Origin: Clostridium septicum
GTDB lineage: Bacteria; Bacillota; Clostridia; Clostridiales; Clostridiaceae
Assembly (NCBI RefSeq): GCF_003606265.1
Contig: NZ_CP023671.1
Coordinates: forward strand, 1,984,001-2,048,000
Direction: 5' to 3'
Length of the DNA stretch: 64,000 nt
Part shown: piece by piece, positions 1-9,226 of the stretch
How the letters are laid out: the number at the start of each line of letters is the position of its first letter
Position numbering within the stretch: the first letter of the stretch is position 1
Position numbers and translations under genes: made by a program
The notes under the pieces: model-generated
The model's database searches: none
Told to the model about the DNA's origin: nothing
What the model saw: the letters and a program-made list of their open reading frames with translations, nothing else

Positions 1-27
1 AATAAGGTACAAATAAATATTACTAAC

Positions 28-220
28 GCAGTGAAGAAGAATAGTAGGGTCCGTCTTTCAGAGAGAAAGTCCTTAGGCTGTAAGATTTTCAATAGGGTTT
101 GAACCAGCTTCGGAGTTGTAGGTAAAAACTATCGGTTTAATACCGTTATCATTATTAGAGAACAAATTTAGGTGGTACCGCGATATAAGTTCGCCCTAAT
201 CATAGGGGCGGACTTTTTTT
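28..220 (+). promoter_or_regulatory. Proline-specific T-box leader of proS
   Basis: A T-box riboswitch senses uncharged tRNA and controls read-through of a terminator. The stem I base GAAGAAGAATAGTA is near 33-46. GAA is followed by CCA (104-106), a proline codon at the specifier position, matching the proS gene downstream. The conserved antiterminator sequence AGGTGGTACCGCG lies at 170-182. A terminator hairpin (about 189-213) and T-run (214-220) follow. The promoter is probably upstream of or at the window edge and is not resolved. Confidence 0.93.
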
Positions 221-307
221 ATATAACTGACAAAGAAATTTTTTATTATCCAATTATTTAATTGTTTAATAAGATAATATAGTAGCAATGTATAGGGAGG
301 AATAAGT

Positions 308-2020
308 ATGAAAATGTCTAATATGCTTATATCAACTTTAAGAGAGGTTCCAGCAGAAGCTGAAATAGATAGTCATAAGTTGATGTTAAGATCTGGAATG
401 ATAAGAAAAATGGCTTCAGGAGTTTATAATTATCTTCCTTTAGGATTAAAGGTTTTAAAGAACATAGAAGAGATAGTAAGAGAAGAAATGAATAATGCAG
501 GAGCACAAGAGTTTTTAGCATCGGCAGTATTACCAGCTGAATTATGGCAAGAATCTGGTAGATGGGATGTATATGGAGAAGAAATGTTTAGATTAAAAGA
601 TAGAAATAATAGAGATTTCTGTCTTGGACCAACACATGAAGAAGTGTTTACGGATATTGCTAGAAATGAAATAAAATCATATAAACAATTACCAGTAAAT
701 CTATATCAAATTCAAACAAAATATAGAGATGAAAGAAGACCAAGATTTGGGGTTATGAGATCAAGAGAGTTTGTTATGAAAGATGCCTATAGCTTTGATA
801 AAGATCAAGCTGGTTTAGATATATCATTTGATAAGATGCATGATGCTTATGTTAAAATATTTAATAGATGTGGATTAGATGCTAAATGTGTAGAAGCTGA
901 TTCAGGTGCTATTGGGGGGTCAAATTCTGCTGAATTTATGGTTAAATCAGAAGTTGGTGAAGACGATGTAGTATTCTGTACGTCTTGTAATTATGCAGCG
1001 AATATGGAAAAAGCACCATCAACACCAGAAAAGGATGAAGTTCAAGAATTAAAAGAATTATTTAAAATAGAAACACCAAATGTTAGAACTATTGAAGAGT
1101 TAGTTAATTTCTTTAATACAACAGAAAAAAGCTTTGCTAAAACATTAATTTTTAATGCTGATGGTAAAGTTGTAGCAGTAATGGTTAGAGGAGATAGAGA
1201 GGTCAATGAAGTTAAGGTTTCTAATGCGTTAGGTGGAGTAGTTAATTTAAATATGGCTACAGCAGAAGAAGTTCTTGGAGCAACAAATGCAGCTATAGGA
1301 TTTGCGGGTCCTATAGGAATAAACGTAGAAGAGCTTTTAGTTGATGAAGAAGTAGCTAATATGTATAACTTTATAGTTGGAGCTAATGAAACTGGATATC
1401 ATTTTGAAAATGTGAATTACGGAAGAGACTTTGAAGGTAAAGTTGGAGATTACAGAAATATAACGGTTGGAGAAAAATGTCCTGCTTGTGGAAAGGAAGT
1501 TACTATAGCAAGAGGAACTGAAGTAGGTCATATCTTTAAGTTAGGAACAAAATACTCAGAAGCTATGAAAGCTACTTTCATAGATGAAAATGGGAAAGAA
1601 AAGCCATTTGTTATGGGATGTTATGGAATTGGAGTAACAAGGACTATGGCTTCAGTAATAGAACAACATCATGATGAAAATGGAATAGTATGGCCATTAG
1701 CTATAGCTCCACATCATGTTACAGTAATACCAGTAAATATAAAAGATGAAAATCAAATGGAAATAGCTAATAAGTTATACGAAGAGCTAAAATCTATAGG
1801 AGTAGATGTCTTATTAGATGATAGAAATGAAAGAGCAGGAGTTAAATTTAAAGATTCAGAATTAATGGGAATACCAATGAGAATAACTGTTGGTAAGAAA
1901 ATAACTGAAGGTGAAGTTGAATTTAAATTAAGAACTTCGGAAGTAGAAGTTATAAAGATAGAAGAAGCTGTTAACAAAGTTAAAGAAGAGTTTAAGAAAA
2001 ATAATTTATCTATAAGATAG
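308..2020 (+). CDS. proS: Prolyl-tRNA synthetase (bacterial type with editing insertion)
   Basis: Charges tRNA-Pro with proline in the cytoplasm. The 570-residue length fits the bacterial ProRS type, which carries an editing (INS) domain between class II motifs 2 and 3. Class II motif 2 is seen around residues 137-155 ([12 protein letters not shown]...), the LGPTHEE segment at 106-112, motif 3 as [10 protein letters not shown] before the C-terminal anticodon-binding domain. The ATG at 308 has AGGGAGG seven bases upstream; another ATG two codons later is possible but worse spaced. It is controlled by the proline T-box upstream, and cysS follows after 11 bases, so the two are probably cotranscribed. 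Confidence 0.97.
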   Translation: MKMSNMLISTLREVPAEAEIDSHKLMLRSGMIRKMASGVYNYLPLGLKVLKNIEEIVREEMNNAGAQEFLASAVLPAELWQESGRWDVYGEEMFRLKDRNNRDFCLGPTHEEVFTDIARNEIKSYKQLPVNLYQIQTKYRDERRPRFGVMRSREFVMKDAYSFDKDQAGLDISFDKMHDAYVKIFNRCGLDAKCVEADSGAIGGSNSAEFMVKSEVGEDDVVFCTSCNYAANMEKAPSTPEKDEVQELKELFKIETPNVRTIEELVNFFNTTEKSFAKTLIFNADGKVVAVMVRGDREVNEVKVSNALGGVVNLNMATAEEVLGATNAAIGFAGPIGINVEELLVDEEVANMYNFIVGANETGYHFENVNYGRDFEGKVGDYRNITVGEKCPACGKEVTIARGTEVGHIFKLGTKYSEAMKATFIDENGKEKPFVMGCYGIGVTRTMASVIEQHHDENGIVWPLAIAPHHVTVIPVNIKDENQMEIANKLYEELKSIGVDVLLDDRNERAGVKFKDSELMGIPMRITVGKKITEGEVEFKLRTSEVEVIKIEEAVNKVKEEFKKNNLSIR

Positions 2021-2031
2021 GAGGAACTACA

Positions 2032-3432
2032 ATGAAAATTTTTAATTCTTTAACAAGAAAAAAAGAAGAATTTGTACCTATAACTCCAGGAAAAATTAAA
2101 ATGTATGTTTGTGGGCCTACAGTATATAATTATTTTCATATAGGAAACGGCAGAACTTTTATTATTTTTGATACGATAAGAAGATATTTTGAGTACAGAG
2201 GTTATGAAGTAACATTTATACAAAACTTTACAGATATTGATGATAAGATGATAAAGAAGGCAAACGAAGAGTCAACTACAGTTAAAGAAATTGGAGACAA
2301 ATATATATGTGAATATTATAAAGATGCGGATGGATTAAATATAAAAAGAGCATCTGTAAATCCAAGAGCTACTGAGTATATAACAGATATAATTGAATTT
2401 GTAAAAGGTTTAATCGAAAAGGGATATGCTTATGAAGTTGACGGAGACGTATATTTTAGAACGAAAAAATTTGAGGGATATGGTAAATTAATAGGACAAA
2501 ACCTAGAAGATTTACAAGCAGGTGCTAGAATAAACATAGATGAAAGAAAAGAGGATCCTATGGATTTTGCTATTTGGAAATCTCAAAAGCCAGGAGAACC
2601 TGCTTGGAAAAGCCCTTGGGGAATGGGAAGACCAGGCTGGCATATAGAATGTTCATGTATGGCTAAAAAATTATTAGGTGATACTATAGATATACATGCA
2701 GGTGGTATGGATCTAGCATTTCCACACCATGAAAATGAAATTGCTCAAAGTGAAGCTTTAACAGGAAAACCTTTTGCAAACTATTGGGTACATGGAGCTT
2801 TTTTAAATGTTAACAATCAAAAAATGTCTAAATCATTAAATAATTTTTTAACAGCTAGAGATGCTTTGAAGGATTACGAGGCAGATGTAGTAAGATTTTT
2901 AATGTTATCAGGTCACTATAGAGTTCAATTGAACTTTAGCAAAGAGTTATTAGATTCGGCTAAAGCATCTGTAGAAAGATTATATAACGCTATAGCTAAT
3001 TTAGAAAACCTTATAACTGAAGTAGCAAAAGAAAACATGGATGATAAAGAAAAAGAATACTTAGTATCACTAGGTAAATATAGACAAAAATATATTGAAA
3101 AGATGGATGATGATTTCAATACAGCAGATGCTATTACAGCTATATTTGATTTAATAAAAGATATTAATAGTAATATAACAATTGAATCATCAAAGGAGCT
3201 ATGTGAAAAGGCTTTAGCTATGATAAGAGAGTTAGGAGGACCATTGGGAATCTTACAAAAATCAACTAAGGGTAGCTTAGAAGATGAAATTGAAGAGTTA
3301 ATAGCTAAGAGACAGGAAGCGAGAAAAAATAGAGATTTTGCTTTAGCAGACAAGATAAGAGATGATCTTAAAGCTAGAGATATAATTTTAGAAGATACTC
3401 CACAAGGGGTTAGATGGAAAAAAATTAATTAG
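2032..3432 (+). CDS. cysS: Cysteinyl-tRNA synthetase
   Basis: Class I synthetase charging tRNA-Cys. The HIGN signature is at residues 36-39, preceded by the zinc ligand Cys27 in YVCGPTVYN. The KMSKS loop is at 264-268, and the zinc-site cysteine/histidine segments ECSCMAK and AFPHHENE are present. The length of 466 residues is normal. RBS AGGAGG lies just before the ATG and overlaps the end of proS. The proS-cysS-mrnC-rlmB order is the standard Clostridium arrangement, and the T-box probably affects cysS too through cotranscription. Confidence 0.97.
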   Translation: MKIFNSLTRKKEEFVPITPGKIKMYVCGPTVYNYFHIGNGRTFIIFDTIRRYFEYRGYEVTFIQNFTDIDDKMIKKANEESTTVKEIGDKYICEYYKDADGLNIKRASVNPRATEYITDIIEFVKGLIEKGYAYEVDGDVYFRTKKFEGYGKLIGQNLEDLQAGARINIDERKEDPMDFAIWKSQKPGEPAWKSPWGMGRPGWHIECSCMAKKLLGDTIDIHAGGMDLAFPHHENEIAQSEALTGKPFANYWVHGAFLNVNNQKMSKSLNNFLTARDALKDYEADVVRFLMLSGHYRVQLNFSKELLDSAKASVERLYNAIANLENLITEVAKENMDDKEKEYLVSLGKYRQKYIEKMDDDFNTADAITAIFDLIKDINSNITIESSKELCEKALAMIRELGGPLGILQKSTKGSLEDEIEELIAKRQEARKNRDFALADKIRDDLKARDIILEDTPQGVRWKKIN

Positions 3433-3436
3433 AATA

Positions 3437-3464
3437 AAAGGCTGCAATATTGCAGCCTTTATTT
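3437..3464 (+). terminator. Perfect 24-nt palindrome after cysS (weak terminator or processing hairpin)
   Basis: A perfect inverted repeat (12+12 bases, 3437-3460) begins five bases after the cysS stop and is followed only by ATTT. It could act as a weak terminator or as a stabilising or processing hairpin between cysS and mrnC. The short T tract argues against efficient termination. Confidence 0.45.
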
Positions 3465-3479
3465 AAAGGAGAGAAATCC

Positions 3480-3896
3480 ATGTTAGATGATTTAAGAATT
3501 AGAGAATTTACAAAGGATGAGGCTAGGCAATTAAATCCATTACAATTAGCTTTAATTGGTGATGGTGTATATGAAGTATATATAAGAAACTATATACTTG
3601 CAAAAAACACTGGATTATCAGCACATAAAATGCATGTTAAAGCTATAGGATATGTTAAAGCTAAAAGTCAATCTATGATAATGCATAATATAGAAGATAC
3701 GTTAACAGAAGAAGAATTATATATATATAAAAGAGGTAGAAATGCAAAATCAGCTACAGTACCTAAAAATGCAGATGTAAGAGATTATAGAAATGCTACT
3801 GGTTTTGAGGCTTTAGTTGGGTATCTATATTTAATAGGTGATAAGGATAAATTAACAAAAATTTTAGAAAGTAGCGTAACTATTGAATTAAACTAA
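3480..3896 (+). CDS. mrnC: Mini-ribonuclease III (23S rRNA maturation)
   Basis: RNase III-like catalytic domain without a dsRNA-binding domain; in Bacillus, MrnC matures 23S rRNA ends. The 138 residues contain LALIGDGVYE (residues 23-32), with the catalytic Asp28, and the second acidic helix around GFEALVGYLYL. The start is ATG 3480 with AAAGGAGAG upstream. A longer reading from a TTG at 3450 would begin inside the palindrome and lacks an RBS. Placement between cysS and rlmB is typical for Firmicutes. Confidence 0.93.
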   Translation: MLDDLRIREFTKDEARQLNPLQLALIGDGVYEVYIRNYILAKNTGLSAHKMHVKAIGYVKAKSQSMIMHNIEDTLTEEELYIYKRGRNAKSATVPKNADVRDYRNATGFEALVGYLYLIGDKDKLTKILESSVTIELN

Positions 3897-3923
3897 AGAA
3901 TATAAAAGTTAGGAGTGATTTAG

Positions 3924-4847
3924 ATGACTAAAGGAAATAGAATGGAAAGAAAAAATGCTAGATTAGAAAGAGAAATCTTTTCAAGAAATAAAAACAATAC
4001 AAAGAGAGATTTTAAAGAACCAAGAAAAGGTAGAGAGTATGGTGAAACTCAAAATTCTCAAAGATACATAGATAATAAAGAAGGATATGATAAAAAGGAA
4101 TCTCCGATTAGAGAAGATTTAATTATCGGTAGAAATGCTGTAATGGAAGGGTTAAAAAGTGATAGAACAATAGAATGTTTATATATTGCTAAGGGTGATG
4201 TAGAAGGATCAATTAAAGCTATAATAAATATAGCAAAAGAAAAAAAAGTAGTTATAAAAGAAGTTGATAGAAAAAAATTAGATAGTATGAGTGAAGGCTT
4301 AAATCACCAAGGTGCAATAGCTTTAGTTACCCCATTTAAATATTGCCAAGTTCATGACATATTGGCTATAGCAAAAGAAAAGAATGAAGATCCGTTTATA
4401 ATAATTTTAGATGAAATAGAAGATCCACACAATTTAGGTTCAATAATAAGGACTGCGGAATTATGTGGTGCACATGGAATAATAATACCTAAAAGAAGAA
4501 ATGTTGGTATAACTTCAACGGTATATAAGTGTTCGGTAGGTGCTATAGAACATATGAATATAGCTAAGGTGACAAATATAAATGCTGTAATAGATGAATT
4601 AAAAGAGTCAGGAGTTTGGATATATGGTGCTGATATAGCAGGAGTGGAATATAGTTATCAAGTTAACTTTAATGGACCTTGTGCTATAATTATTGGAAGT
4701 GAAGGAAGAGGTATATCTAAATTAACATTAAAAAAGTGCGACAAATTAGTTAAAATTCCGATGATAGGAAAAATTAACTCTTTAAATGCTTCAGTTGCAG
4801 GTGGTATAATGATGTATGAAGTATTAAAGGGTAGGTTATCAAAATAA
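3924..4847 (+). CDS. rlmB: 23S rRNA (guanosine 2'-O) methyltransferase, TrmH/SpoU family
   Basis: SPOUT-fold methyltransferase that probably modifies 23S rRNA (RlmB type). The three C-terminal SPOUT motifs are visible: DEIEDPHNLGSIIRTAE, IIGSEGRGIS and NSLNASVAGG. A substrate-binding N-domain (about residues 65-140, from LIIGRNAVMEGL) precedes them. The first about 60 residues are very basic and low-complexity, a common but poorly conserved clostridial extension. AGGAG is upstream of ATG 3924. The exact methylation target is inferred from family and context only. Confidence 0.9.
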   Translation: MTKGNRMERKNARLEREIFSRNKNNTKRDFKEPRKGREYGETQNSQRYIDNKEGYDKKESPIREDLIIGRNAVMEGLKSDRTIECLYIAKGDVEGSIKAIINIAKEKKVVIKEVDRKKLDSMSEGLNHQGAIALVTPFKYCQVHDILAIAKEKNEDPFIIILDEIEDPHNLGSIIRTAELCGAHGIIIPKRRNVGITSTVYKCSVGAIEHMNIAKVTNINAVIDELKESGVWIYGADIAGVEYSYQVNFNGPCAIIIGSEGRGISKLTLKKCDKLVKIPMIGKINSLNASVAGGIMMYEVLKGRLSK

Positions 4848-4872
4848 TTTTTAATAATAAAAGAGGTAAATT

Positions 4873-5385
4873 GTGAAGATCATATTTGTTGATGGATACA
4901 ATGTAGTTAATAGCTGGCCTAATTTAAAATCAGAAAAAGAACATAATTTTCAAGGGACAAGACAAAACTTAATAGATATATTGCATAATTATGGAGTTTA
5001 TAACGATTGTAAAATTGTTATAGTATTTGATGCTCATAAAGTAAGTGGAAGTATAGAAAAGAAAGAATTTATTAATAAAAATATAAGTGTAGTTTTTACC
5101 AAAGATGGAGAAACAGCAGATGCTTATATAGAAAGGGAAGTTCACAGCTTAGGAAGAAAATTTGAAGTTTATGTAGTAACTTCAGATTGGTTAGAACAGC
5201 AAACTATATTTCAAAGAGGTGCTATAAGAATATCAGCTTTAGAATTTTATAATGACATAATACAGACAGAATTAAGAATAAACAATAAAGCAAAGAAAAA
5301 TATTACCGATAATAAAAATCATTTAGGTGATAATGTAAATAGTGAAGTTTTGATTAAATTGGAAGCTATGAGAAGAAGTAAATAG
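4873..5385 (+). CDS. rae1: NYN-domain endoribonuclease Rae1 (YacP)
   Basis: A PIN/NYN-type nuclease. In B. subtilis this family (YacP/Rae1) cleaves mRNA in the ribosomal A site. Its acidic residues are seen in FVDGYNVVNSW (residues 5-15), VFDAHKVSG, DGETADAYIE and VVTSDWLEQ. It uses a GTG start with AAGAGG upstream; length 170 is normal. The short lysine/asparagine-rich C-terminus is variable. It lies 25 bases after rlmB and 70 before sigH, a conserved neighbourhood. Confidence 0.88.
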   Translation: MKIIFVDGYNVVNSWPNLKSEKEHNFQGTRQNLIDILHNYGVYNDCKIVIVFDAHKVSGSIEKKEFINKNISVVFTKDGETADAYIEREVHSLGRKFEVYVVTSDWLEQQTIFQRGAIRISALEFYNDIIQTELRINNKAKKNITDNKNHLGDNVNSEVLIKLEAMRRSK

Positions 5386-5455
5386 ATTAAATGAATAAAA
5401 TAATTCCAATAGGACATAATGTTAGAAAAATATATGGGTTTGAGGGGGAAAAAAG

Positions 5456-6100
5456 GTGGATAATAAGGGATATGTTGTAGAAACTTTTACAAACTTTGAA
5501 GACAAGTTAGATGAAGAAATTGTAGTTGAATCCCAGAAAGGAAATGTAAGAGCTCAAGAATATTTAATATCTAAATATGAAAATTTTGTAAAATCAAAAT
5601 CAAAATCTTATTTTCTTATAGGGGCAGATAAAGAGGATATATATCAAGAAGGAATGATTGGTTTATATAAAGCTATTAGAGATTTCAAGCCAGATAAATT
5701 AACTAGCTTTAAAGCTTTTGCAGAATTATGTGTAACTAGACAGATTATAACTGCCATAAAAACGGCTACAAGACAAAAACATATTCCTTTAAATACATAT
5801 GTATCATTAAATAAACCAATTTATGAGGAAGAATCTGATAGAACCTTATTAGATATAATTTCTGGATTTAGAATAAGTGATCCAGAAGAACTTATAATAG
5901 GTGAAGAACAAATGAAACGCATAGAAGGGGAAATGCAAAAAGTTTTATCAAGTTTAGAAATGGAAGTGCTACAGTCATATTTAGATGGGAAATCTTATCA
6001 AGAAATTGCATGCGATTTAGACAGGCAATCAAAGTCTATAGATAATGCATTACAAAGAGTAAAAAGAAAACTTGAAAAATGTTTGTATACACAGAAATAA
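5456..6100 (+). CDS. sigH: RNA polymerase sigma factor SigH (sigma-70 family)
   Basis: Sigma factor; in Bacillus and Clostridium SigH directs early sporulation and transition-phase genes. Sigma region 2 is recognisable (DIYQEGMIGLYKAIRDF and following, ending TRQKH). A C-terminal region 4 helix-turn-helix reads LEMEVLQSYLDGKSYQEIA. 214 residues is the usual SigH size. The GTG start at 5456 is preceded by GAGGGGG. Position just upstream of the tRNA-Thr/tuf/rpmG-secE-nusG block is the same as in other clostridia. Its own promoter is not clear. Confidence 0.93.
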   Translation: MDNKGYVVETFTNFEDKLDEEIVVESQKGNVRAQEYLISKYENFVKSKSKSYFLIGADKEDIYQEGMIGLYKAIRDFKPDKLTSFKAFAELCVTRQIITAIKTATRQKHIPLNTYVSLNKPIYEEESDRTLLDIISGFRISDPEELIIGEEQMKRIEGEMQKVLSSLEMEVLQSYLDGKSYQEIACDLDRQSKSIDNALQRVKRKLEKCLYTQK

Positions 6101-6115
6101 AGTGAATATTTTTTA

Positions 6116-6144
6116 TTGACAAAGGTTTTGAAAAATAGTAAACT
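6116..6144 (+). promoter_or_regulatory. Promoter of tRNA-Thr/tuf transcript
   Basis: TTGACA (6116-6121) and TAAACT (6139-6144) are separated by 17 bases. This lies 16 bases after the sigH stop and 39 before the tRNA, so it likely drives tRNA-Thr and the first tuf. Confidence 0.8.
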
Positions 6145-6182
6145 TTATAATTGGTATATTAAACTATAAAGCAAGCAAGAGT

Positions 6183-6258
6183 GCTCACGTAGCTCAGTCG
6201 GTAGAGCGTCGCCTTGGTAAGGCGGAGGTCGTCGGTTCAATCCCGATCGTGAGCTCCA
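6183..6258 (+). tRNA. tRNA-Thr (anticodon GGU)
   Basis: Complete cloverleaf of 76 bases with encoded CCA (6256-6258). Acceptor stem GCTCACG/CGTGAGC, D arm GCTC/GAGC, anticodon arm TCGCC-TTGGTAA-GGCGG with anticodon GGT at 6216-6218, and T arm with GGTTCAATCC. It reads ACC/ACU threonine codons. It lies 96 bases before tuf and seems to share its transcript, as in the thrT-tufB arrangement of other bacteria. Confidence 0.97.
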
Positions 6259-6354
6259 ATATAGTTGAGCTTTACTTAGGTAATAATCAACATATTTTAG
6301 AAAGTACAAAACGCTAGGCAAAGTTTATTACAAAGATTAAAGGAGGAATTTACA

Positions 6355-7548
6355 ATGGCAAAGCAAAAATTCGAAAGAAGTAAACCACACGTAAACATTG
6401 GAACAATCGGTCACGTAGACCACGGTAAGACAACATTAACAGCTGCAATCACAACTGTTTTAGCAAACAGAGGATTAGCAGAATCATTCAAATATGATGA
6501 AATTGATAAGGCTCCAGAAGAAAAAGAAAGAGGAATCACAATCAATACAGCACACGTTGAATACCAAACAGACAACAGACACTATGCACACGTTGACTGT
6601 CCAGGACATGCTGACTACGTTAAGAACATGATCACTGGAGCAGCACAAATGGATGGAGCAATCCTAGTTTGTTCAGCAGCAGACGGTCCAATGCCACAAA
6701 CAAGAGAACATATACTACTAGCATCAAGAGTTGGTGTTGACTATATCGTAGTATTCTTAAACAAGGCAGATATGGTAGATGACGAAGAATTATTAGAATT
6801 AGTAGAAATGGAAGTTAGAGAATTATTATCAGAATACAACTTCCCAGGAGATGATATTCCAGTAATCAAGGGATCAGCTTTAGTAGCATTAGAAAACCCA
6901 ACAGATGAAAAATCAATCGCTCCAATCTTAGAATTAATGGAAGCAGTAGATAGCTACATTCCAACACCAGAAAGAGCAACAGATAAGCCATTCTTAATGC
7001 CAGTAGAAGATGTATTCACAATAACTGGTAGAGGAACAGTTGCAACAGGAAGAGTTGAAAGAGGAGTTCTTCATGTAGGAGACGAAGTAGAAATCGTTGG
7101 ATTATCAGAAGAAAGCAGAAAAGTAGTAGTAACAGGAATAGAAATGTTCAGAAAGTTACTAGACGAAGCACAAGCTGGAGATAATGTTGGAGTACTTTTA
7201 AGAGGTGTTCAAAGAACAGATATCGAAAGAGGTCAAGTATTAGCAAAGACTGGATCAGTTAAGCCACACAGCAAGTTCGTAGGTCAAGTATACGTACTTA
7301 AGAAAGAAGAAGGTGGAAGACATACTCCATTCTTCGATGGATACAGACCACAATTCTACTTCAGAACAACAGACGTTACTGGATCAATCAAATTACCAGA
7401 CGGAATGGAAATGGTTATGCCAGGAGACCACATTGATATGAACGTTGAATTAATCACTCAAGTAGCAATGGATGAAGGATTAAGATTCGCTATCAGAGAA
7501 GGTGGAAGAACTGTAGGTTCAGGAGTTGTTACTAGCATAATAGAATAA
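6355..7548 (+). CDS. tuf: Elongation factor Tu (copy 1)
   Basis: GTPase that brings aminoacyl-tRNA to the ribosome. It has G1 GHVDHGKT (residues 19-26), DCPGH, and NKAD motifs, followed by the two beta-barrel domains; 397 residues is standard. RBS AGGAGG sits 7 bases before ATG. Codon use is more biased than in surrounding metabolic genes, as expected for very high expression. The protein is identical to the second copy at 22309-23502, and I see no nucleotide difference either. Confidence 0.99.
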   Translation: MAKQKFERSKPHVNIGTIGHVDHGKTTLTAAITTVLANRGLAESFKYDEIDKAPEEKERGITINTAHVEYQTDNRHYAHVDCPGHADYVKNMITGAAQMDGAILVCSAADGPMPQTREHILLASRVGVDYIVVFLNKADMVDDEELLELVEMEVRELLSEYNFPGDDIPVIKGSALVALENPTDEKSIAPILELMEAVDSYIPTPERATDKPFLMPVEDVFTITGRGTVATGRVERGVLHVGDEVEIVGLSEESRKVVVTGIEMFRKLLDEAQAGDNVGVLLRGVQRTDIERGQVLAKTGSVKPHSKFVGQVYVLKKEEGGRHTPFFDGYRPQFYFRTTDVTGSIKLPDGMEMVMPGDHIDMNVELITQVAMDEGLRFAIREGGRTVGSGVVTSIIE

Positions 7549-7571
7549 GATATATATAACATTATAAGTAT

Positions 7572-7600
7572 AGGACTGGGTTTGTTTACCTAGTCCTTTA
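7572..7600 (+). terminator. Terminator-like hairpin after tuf copy 1
   Basis: AGGACTGGG pairs with CCTAGTCCT (one G-U) around an 8-base loop, followed by only TTTA. It is a plausible intrinsic terminator with a short T tract. A new promoter starts 15 bases later. Confidence 0.6.
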
Positions 7601-7614
7601 CAAGGGTTGATATA

Positions 7615-7643
7615 TTGACATAATACTTCATTTGTGATAATGT
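7615..7643 (+). promoter_or_regulatory. Promoter of rpmG-secE-nusG-rplKA operon
   Basis: TTGACA at 7615-7620 is followed after 15 bases by GATAAT (7636-7641), or after 17 bases by TAATGT. The -35 is consensus; the exact -10 is ambiguous. Confidence 0.65.
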
Positions 7644-7722
7644 GTTTAAGTAATTAACGAAAAGAATAACATTAGAGCAAATAAGTTTTGATATTATTTA
7701 CGATAAACTGGAGGTGCAGACT

Positions 7723-7872
7723 GTGAGAGTAAAGATAACTTTAGCATGCACAGAGTGTAAGCAAAGAAATTACAATTCAATGAAGAACAAAAAGAATAAC
7801 CCAGACAGATTAGACATGCAAAAATACTGCAAGTTCTGTAAGAAGCATACACTTCATAGAGAAACTAAATAA
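7723..7872 (+). CDS. rpmG: 50S ribosomal protein L33, zinc-binding form
   Basis: A 49-residue large-subunit protein starting at GTG 7723, with GGAGGTG upstream. Translation gives [18 protein letters not shown]..., ending HRETK. Four cysteines in two CxxC pairs (residues 9/12 and 36/39) mark the zinc-binding (C+) form. It precedes secE and nusG, which is the standard rpmG-secE-nusG order. Confidence 0.96.
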   Translation: MRVKITLACTECKQRNYNSMKNKKNNPDRLDMQKYCKFCKKHTLHRETK

Positions 7873-7925
7873 TTAGCTGATATAGTAATTACACATGCTC
7901 ACGAAAAATAAGGATGTGAAGTATA

Positions 7926-8159
7926 ATGGCTGTTAAGGAAAATGTAAATTTAACTAAAAATCCATCAGAAAAAGGTGGAATATCTAAATTTTTTAGAGAG
8001 GTTAAGGCAGAAATTAAAAGAATAACTTGGCCTTCTAAAAATGACACTAAGAAAGCGTTAATTGCAGTTGGCGTAGTAGCTCTAATATATATAATATTAG
8101 TAGGCGGGTTAGATTATATTTTTCAAAACCTCTTTGAATTACTGTTTAAATTAAAATAA
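7926..8159 (+). CDS. secE: Protein translocase subunit SecE
   Basis: Small clamp subunit of the SecYEG translocon in the cytoplasmic membrane. The 77 residues have the conserved amphipathic segment FFREVKAEIKRITWPS (about 23-38), followed by one membrane segment (about 46-68). This single-TM form is normal in Firmicutes. It sits between rpmG and nusG. ATG 7926 has a weak GGATGTG-like RBS. Confidence 0.96.
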   Translation: MAVKENVNLTKNPSEKGGISKFFREVKAEIKRITWPSKNDTKKALIAVGVVALIYIILVGGLDYIFQNLFELLFKLK

Positions 8160-8167
8160 GGAGGTTT

Positions 8168-8182
8168 AGGTGGTTTTCACCT
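8168..8182 (+). promoter_or_regulatory. Hairpin between Shine-Dalgarno and nusG start
   Basis: AGGTG-GTTTT-CACCT forms a 5-bp stem between the only good Shine-Dalgarno (8158-8164) and ATG 8193. If folded, the effective spacing would fall from 28 to about 13 bases. Functional meaning is inferred. Confidence 0.5.
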
Positions 8183-8192
8183 ATAAGAAAAT

Positions 8193-8714
8193 ATGAGTGA
8201 TAGAGCAAGATGGTATGTTGTACACACATACTCAGGCTATGAAAACAAAGTAAAAGCAAATCTTGAAAAGACCATCGAAAATAGAAATCTTCAAAGCTTG
8301 CTTCAAGATATACAAGTACCTATGGAGGAAGTAATAGAAGAGAAAGATGGTAAACAAAAGATTTCTCTTAAAAAGAAATTTCCTGGATATGTGTTAGTAA
8401 AGATGCTAATGACAGATGAATCATGGTACGTGGTTAGAAACACAAGAGGAGTAACAGGATTTGTTGGTCCGGCTTCAAAACCAGTGCCACTTACTGATGA
8501 AGAAGTTGAATCAATGGGAGTTATAGAAGCGCCTATCGAAATCGACTTAGAAGTAGGAGAAAGTATAAGAGTTATCTCAGGGCCATTAAAAGAATTTGTG
8601 GCAACTATTCAAGAGATAAATCTAGAAAAACGCAAAATAAAAGCGTCAATTGATATGTTCGGCAGAGAAACTCTAGCTGAATTAGATTTTACACAAGTTG
8701 AAAAATTAGTTTAA
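8193..8714 (+). CDS. nusG: Transcription termination/antitermination factor NusG
   Basis: Binds RNA polymerase and couples it to Rho or the ribosome. It has an N-terminal NGN domain (ARWYVVHTYSGYENKV near the start; FPGYVLVKM) and a C-terminal KOW domain (about residues 120-170, GESIRVISGPLKEF). 173 residues is typical. In-frame TAA at 8184 forces the start to be ATG 8193, yet no Shine-Dalgarno is adjacent: AAGGAGG lies at 8158-8164, and a hairpin (8168-8182) lies between it and the ATG. Confidence 0.96.
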   Translation: MSDRARWYVVHTYSGYENKVKANLEKTIENRNLQSLLQDIQVPMEEVIEEKDGKQKISLKKKFPGYVLVKMLMTDESWYVVRNTRGVTGFVGPASKPVPLTDEEVESMGVIEAPIEIDLEVGESIRVISGPLKEFVATIQEINLEKRKIKASIDMFGRETLAELDFTQVEKLV

Positions 8715-8740
8715 TAATTATAAGCTAATGTTTTAATAAA

Positions 8741-8770
8741 GTGGGAGGACTAAAAAGTCCGTATTACCAC
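8741..8770 (+). promoter_or_regulatory. Putative L1-binding mRNA motif before rplK
   Basis: GTGGGAGG...AAAAA...CCGTATTACCAC can form an outer GTGG/CCAC stem and an inner GGACT/AGTCC stem, with an asymmetric internal loop (GA opposite GTATTA). This resembles the site that ribosomal protein L1 recognises in 23S rRNA and in its own mRNA. The same pattern recurs before rplA. Confidence 0.65.
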
Positions 8771-8789
8771 AGTATAGGAGGAAAAATAC

Positions 8790-9215
8790 ATGGCTAAGAA
8801 AGTAACAGGAATGATCAAACTTCAACTTGCTGCAGGTAAGGCAACACCAGCACCACCAGTTGGTCCAGCATTAGGTCAACACGGTGTTAATATTATGGGT
8901 TTCTGTAAGGAGTTCAATGCAAAAACTGCTAACCAAGCTGGATTAATAATACCAGTAGTTATAACAGTTTACCAAGATAGATCTTTTAGTTTTATCTTAA
9001 AGACTCCTCCAGCAGCAGTTCTTATTAAAAAGGAATTAGGACTAGAAAGTGGTTCAGGAGTTCCAAACAGAACTAAGGTTGGTAAGTTATCAAAGGATCA
9101 AGTAAGAAAGATTGCTGAAATGAAGATGCCAGACTTAAATGCAGCTACAATAGAAACAGCTATGAGCATGATCGAAGGTACTGCAAGAAGTATGGGAGTA
9201 ACTATTGAAGAGTAA
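8790..9215 (+). CDS. rplK: 50S ribosomal protein L11
   Basis: Part of the ribosomal GTPase-associated centre, binding 23S rRNA near the stalk. 141 residues, with the characteristic N-terminal [18 protein letters not shown] and the C-terminal RNA-binding domain (GTARSMGV). AGGAGG is close to ATG 8790. It lies 75 bases after nusG behind a putative L1-binding motif. rplK-rplA are the pair usually repressed by L1 in bacteria. Confidence 0.98.
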   Translation: MAKKVTGMIKLQLAAGKATPAPPVGPALGQHGVNIMGFCKEFNAKTANQAGLIIPVVITVYQDRSFSFILKTPPAAVLIKKELGLESGSGVPNRTKVGKLSKDQVRKIAEMKMPDLNAATIETAMSMIEGTARSMGVTIEE

Positions 9216-9226
9216 TTCGTAAAAAC

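Noticed and set aside
2925-3353. 142-codon open frame on the - strand inside cysS
   Set aside because: Shadow of an A/T-rich coding gene; no RBS and no recognisable protein. The same applies to other antisense frames inside proS, rpoB, rpoC, rplL and ribosomal genes.
5392-5420. Promoter directly before sigH
   Set aside because: CATAAT at 5415-5420 lacks a -35 hexamer; evidence too weak.
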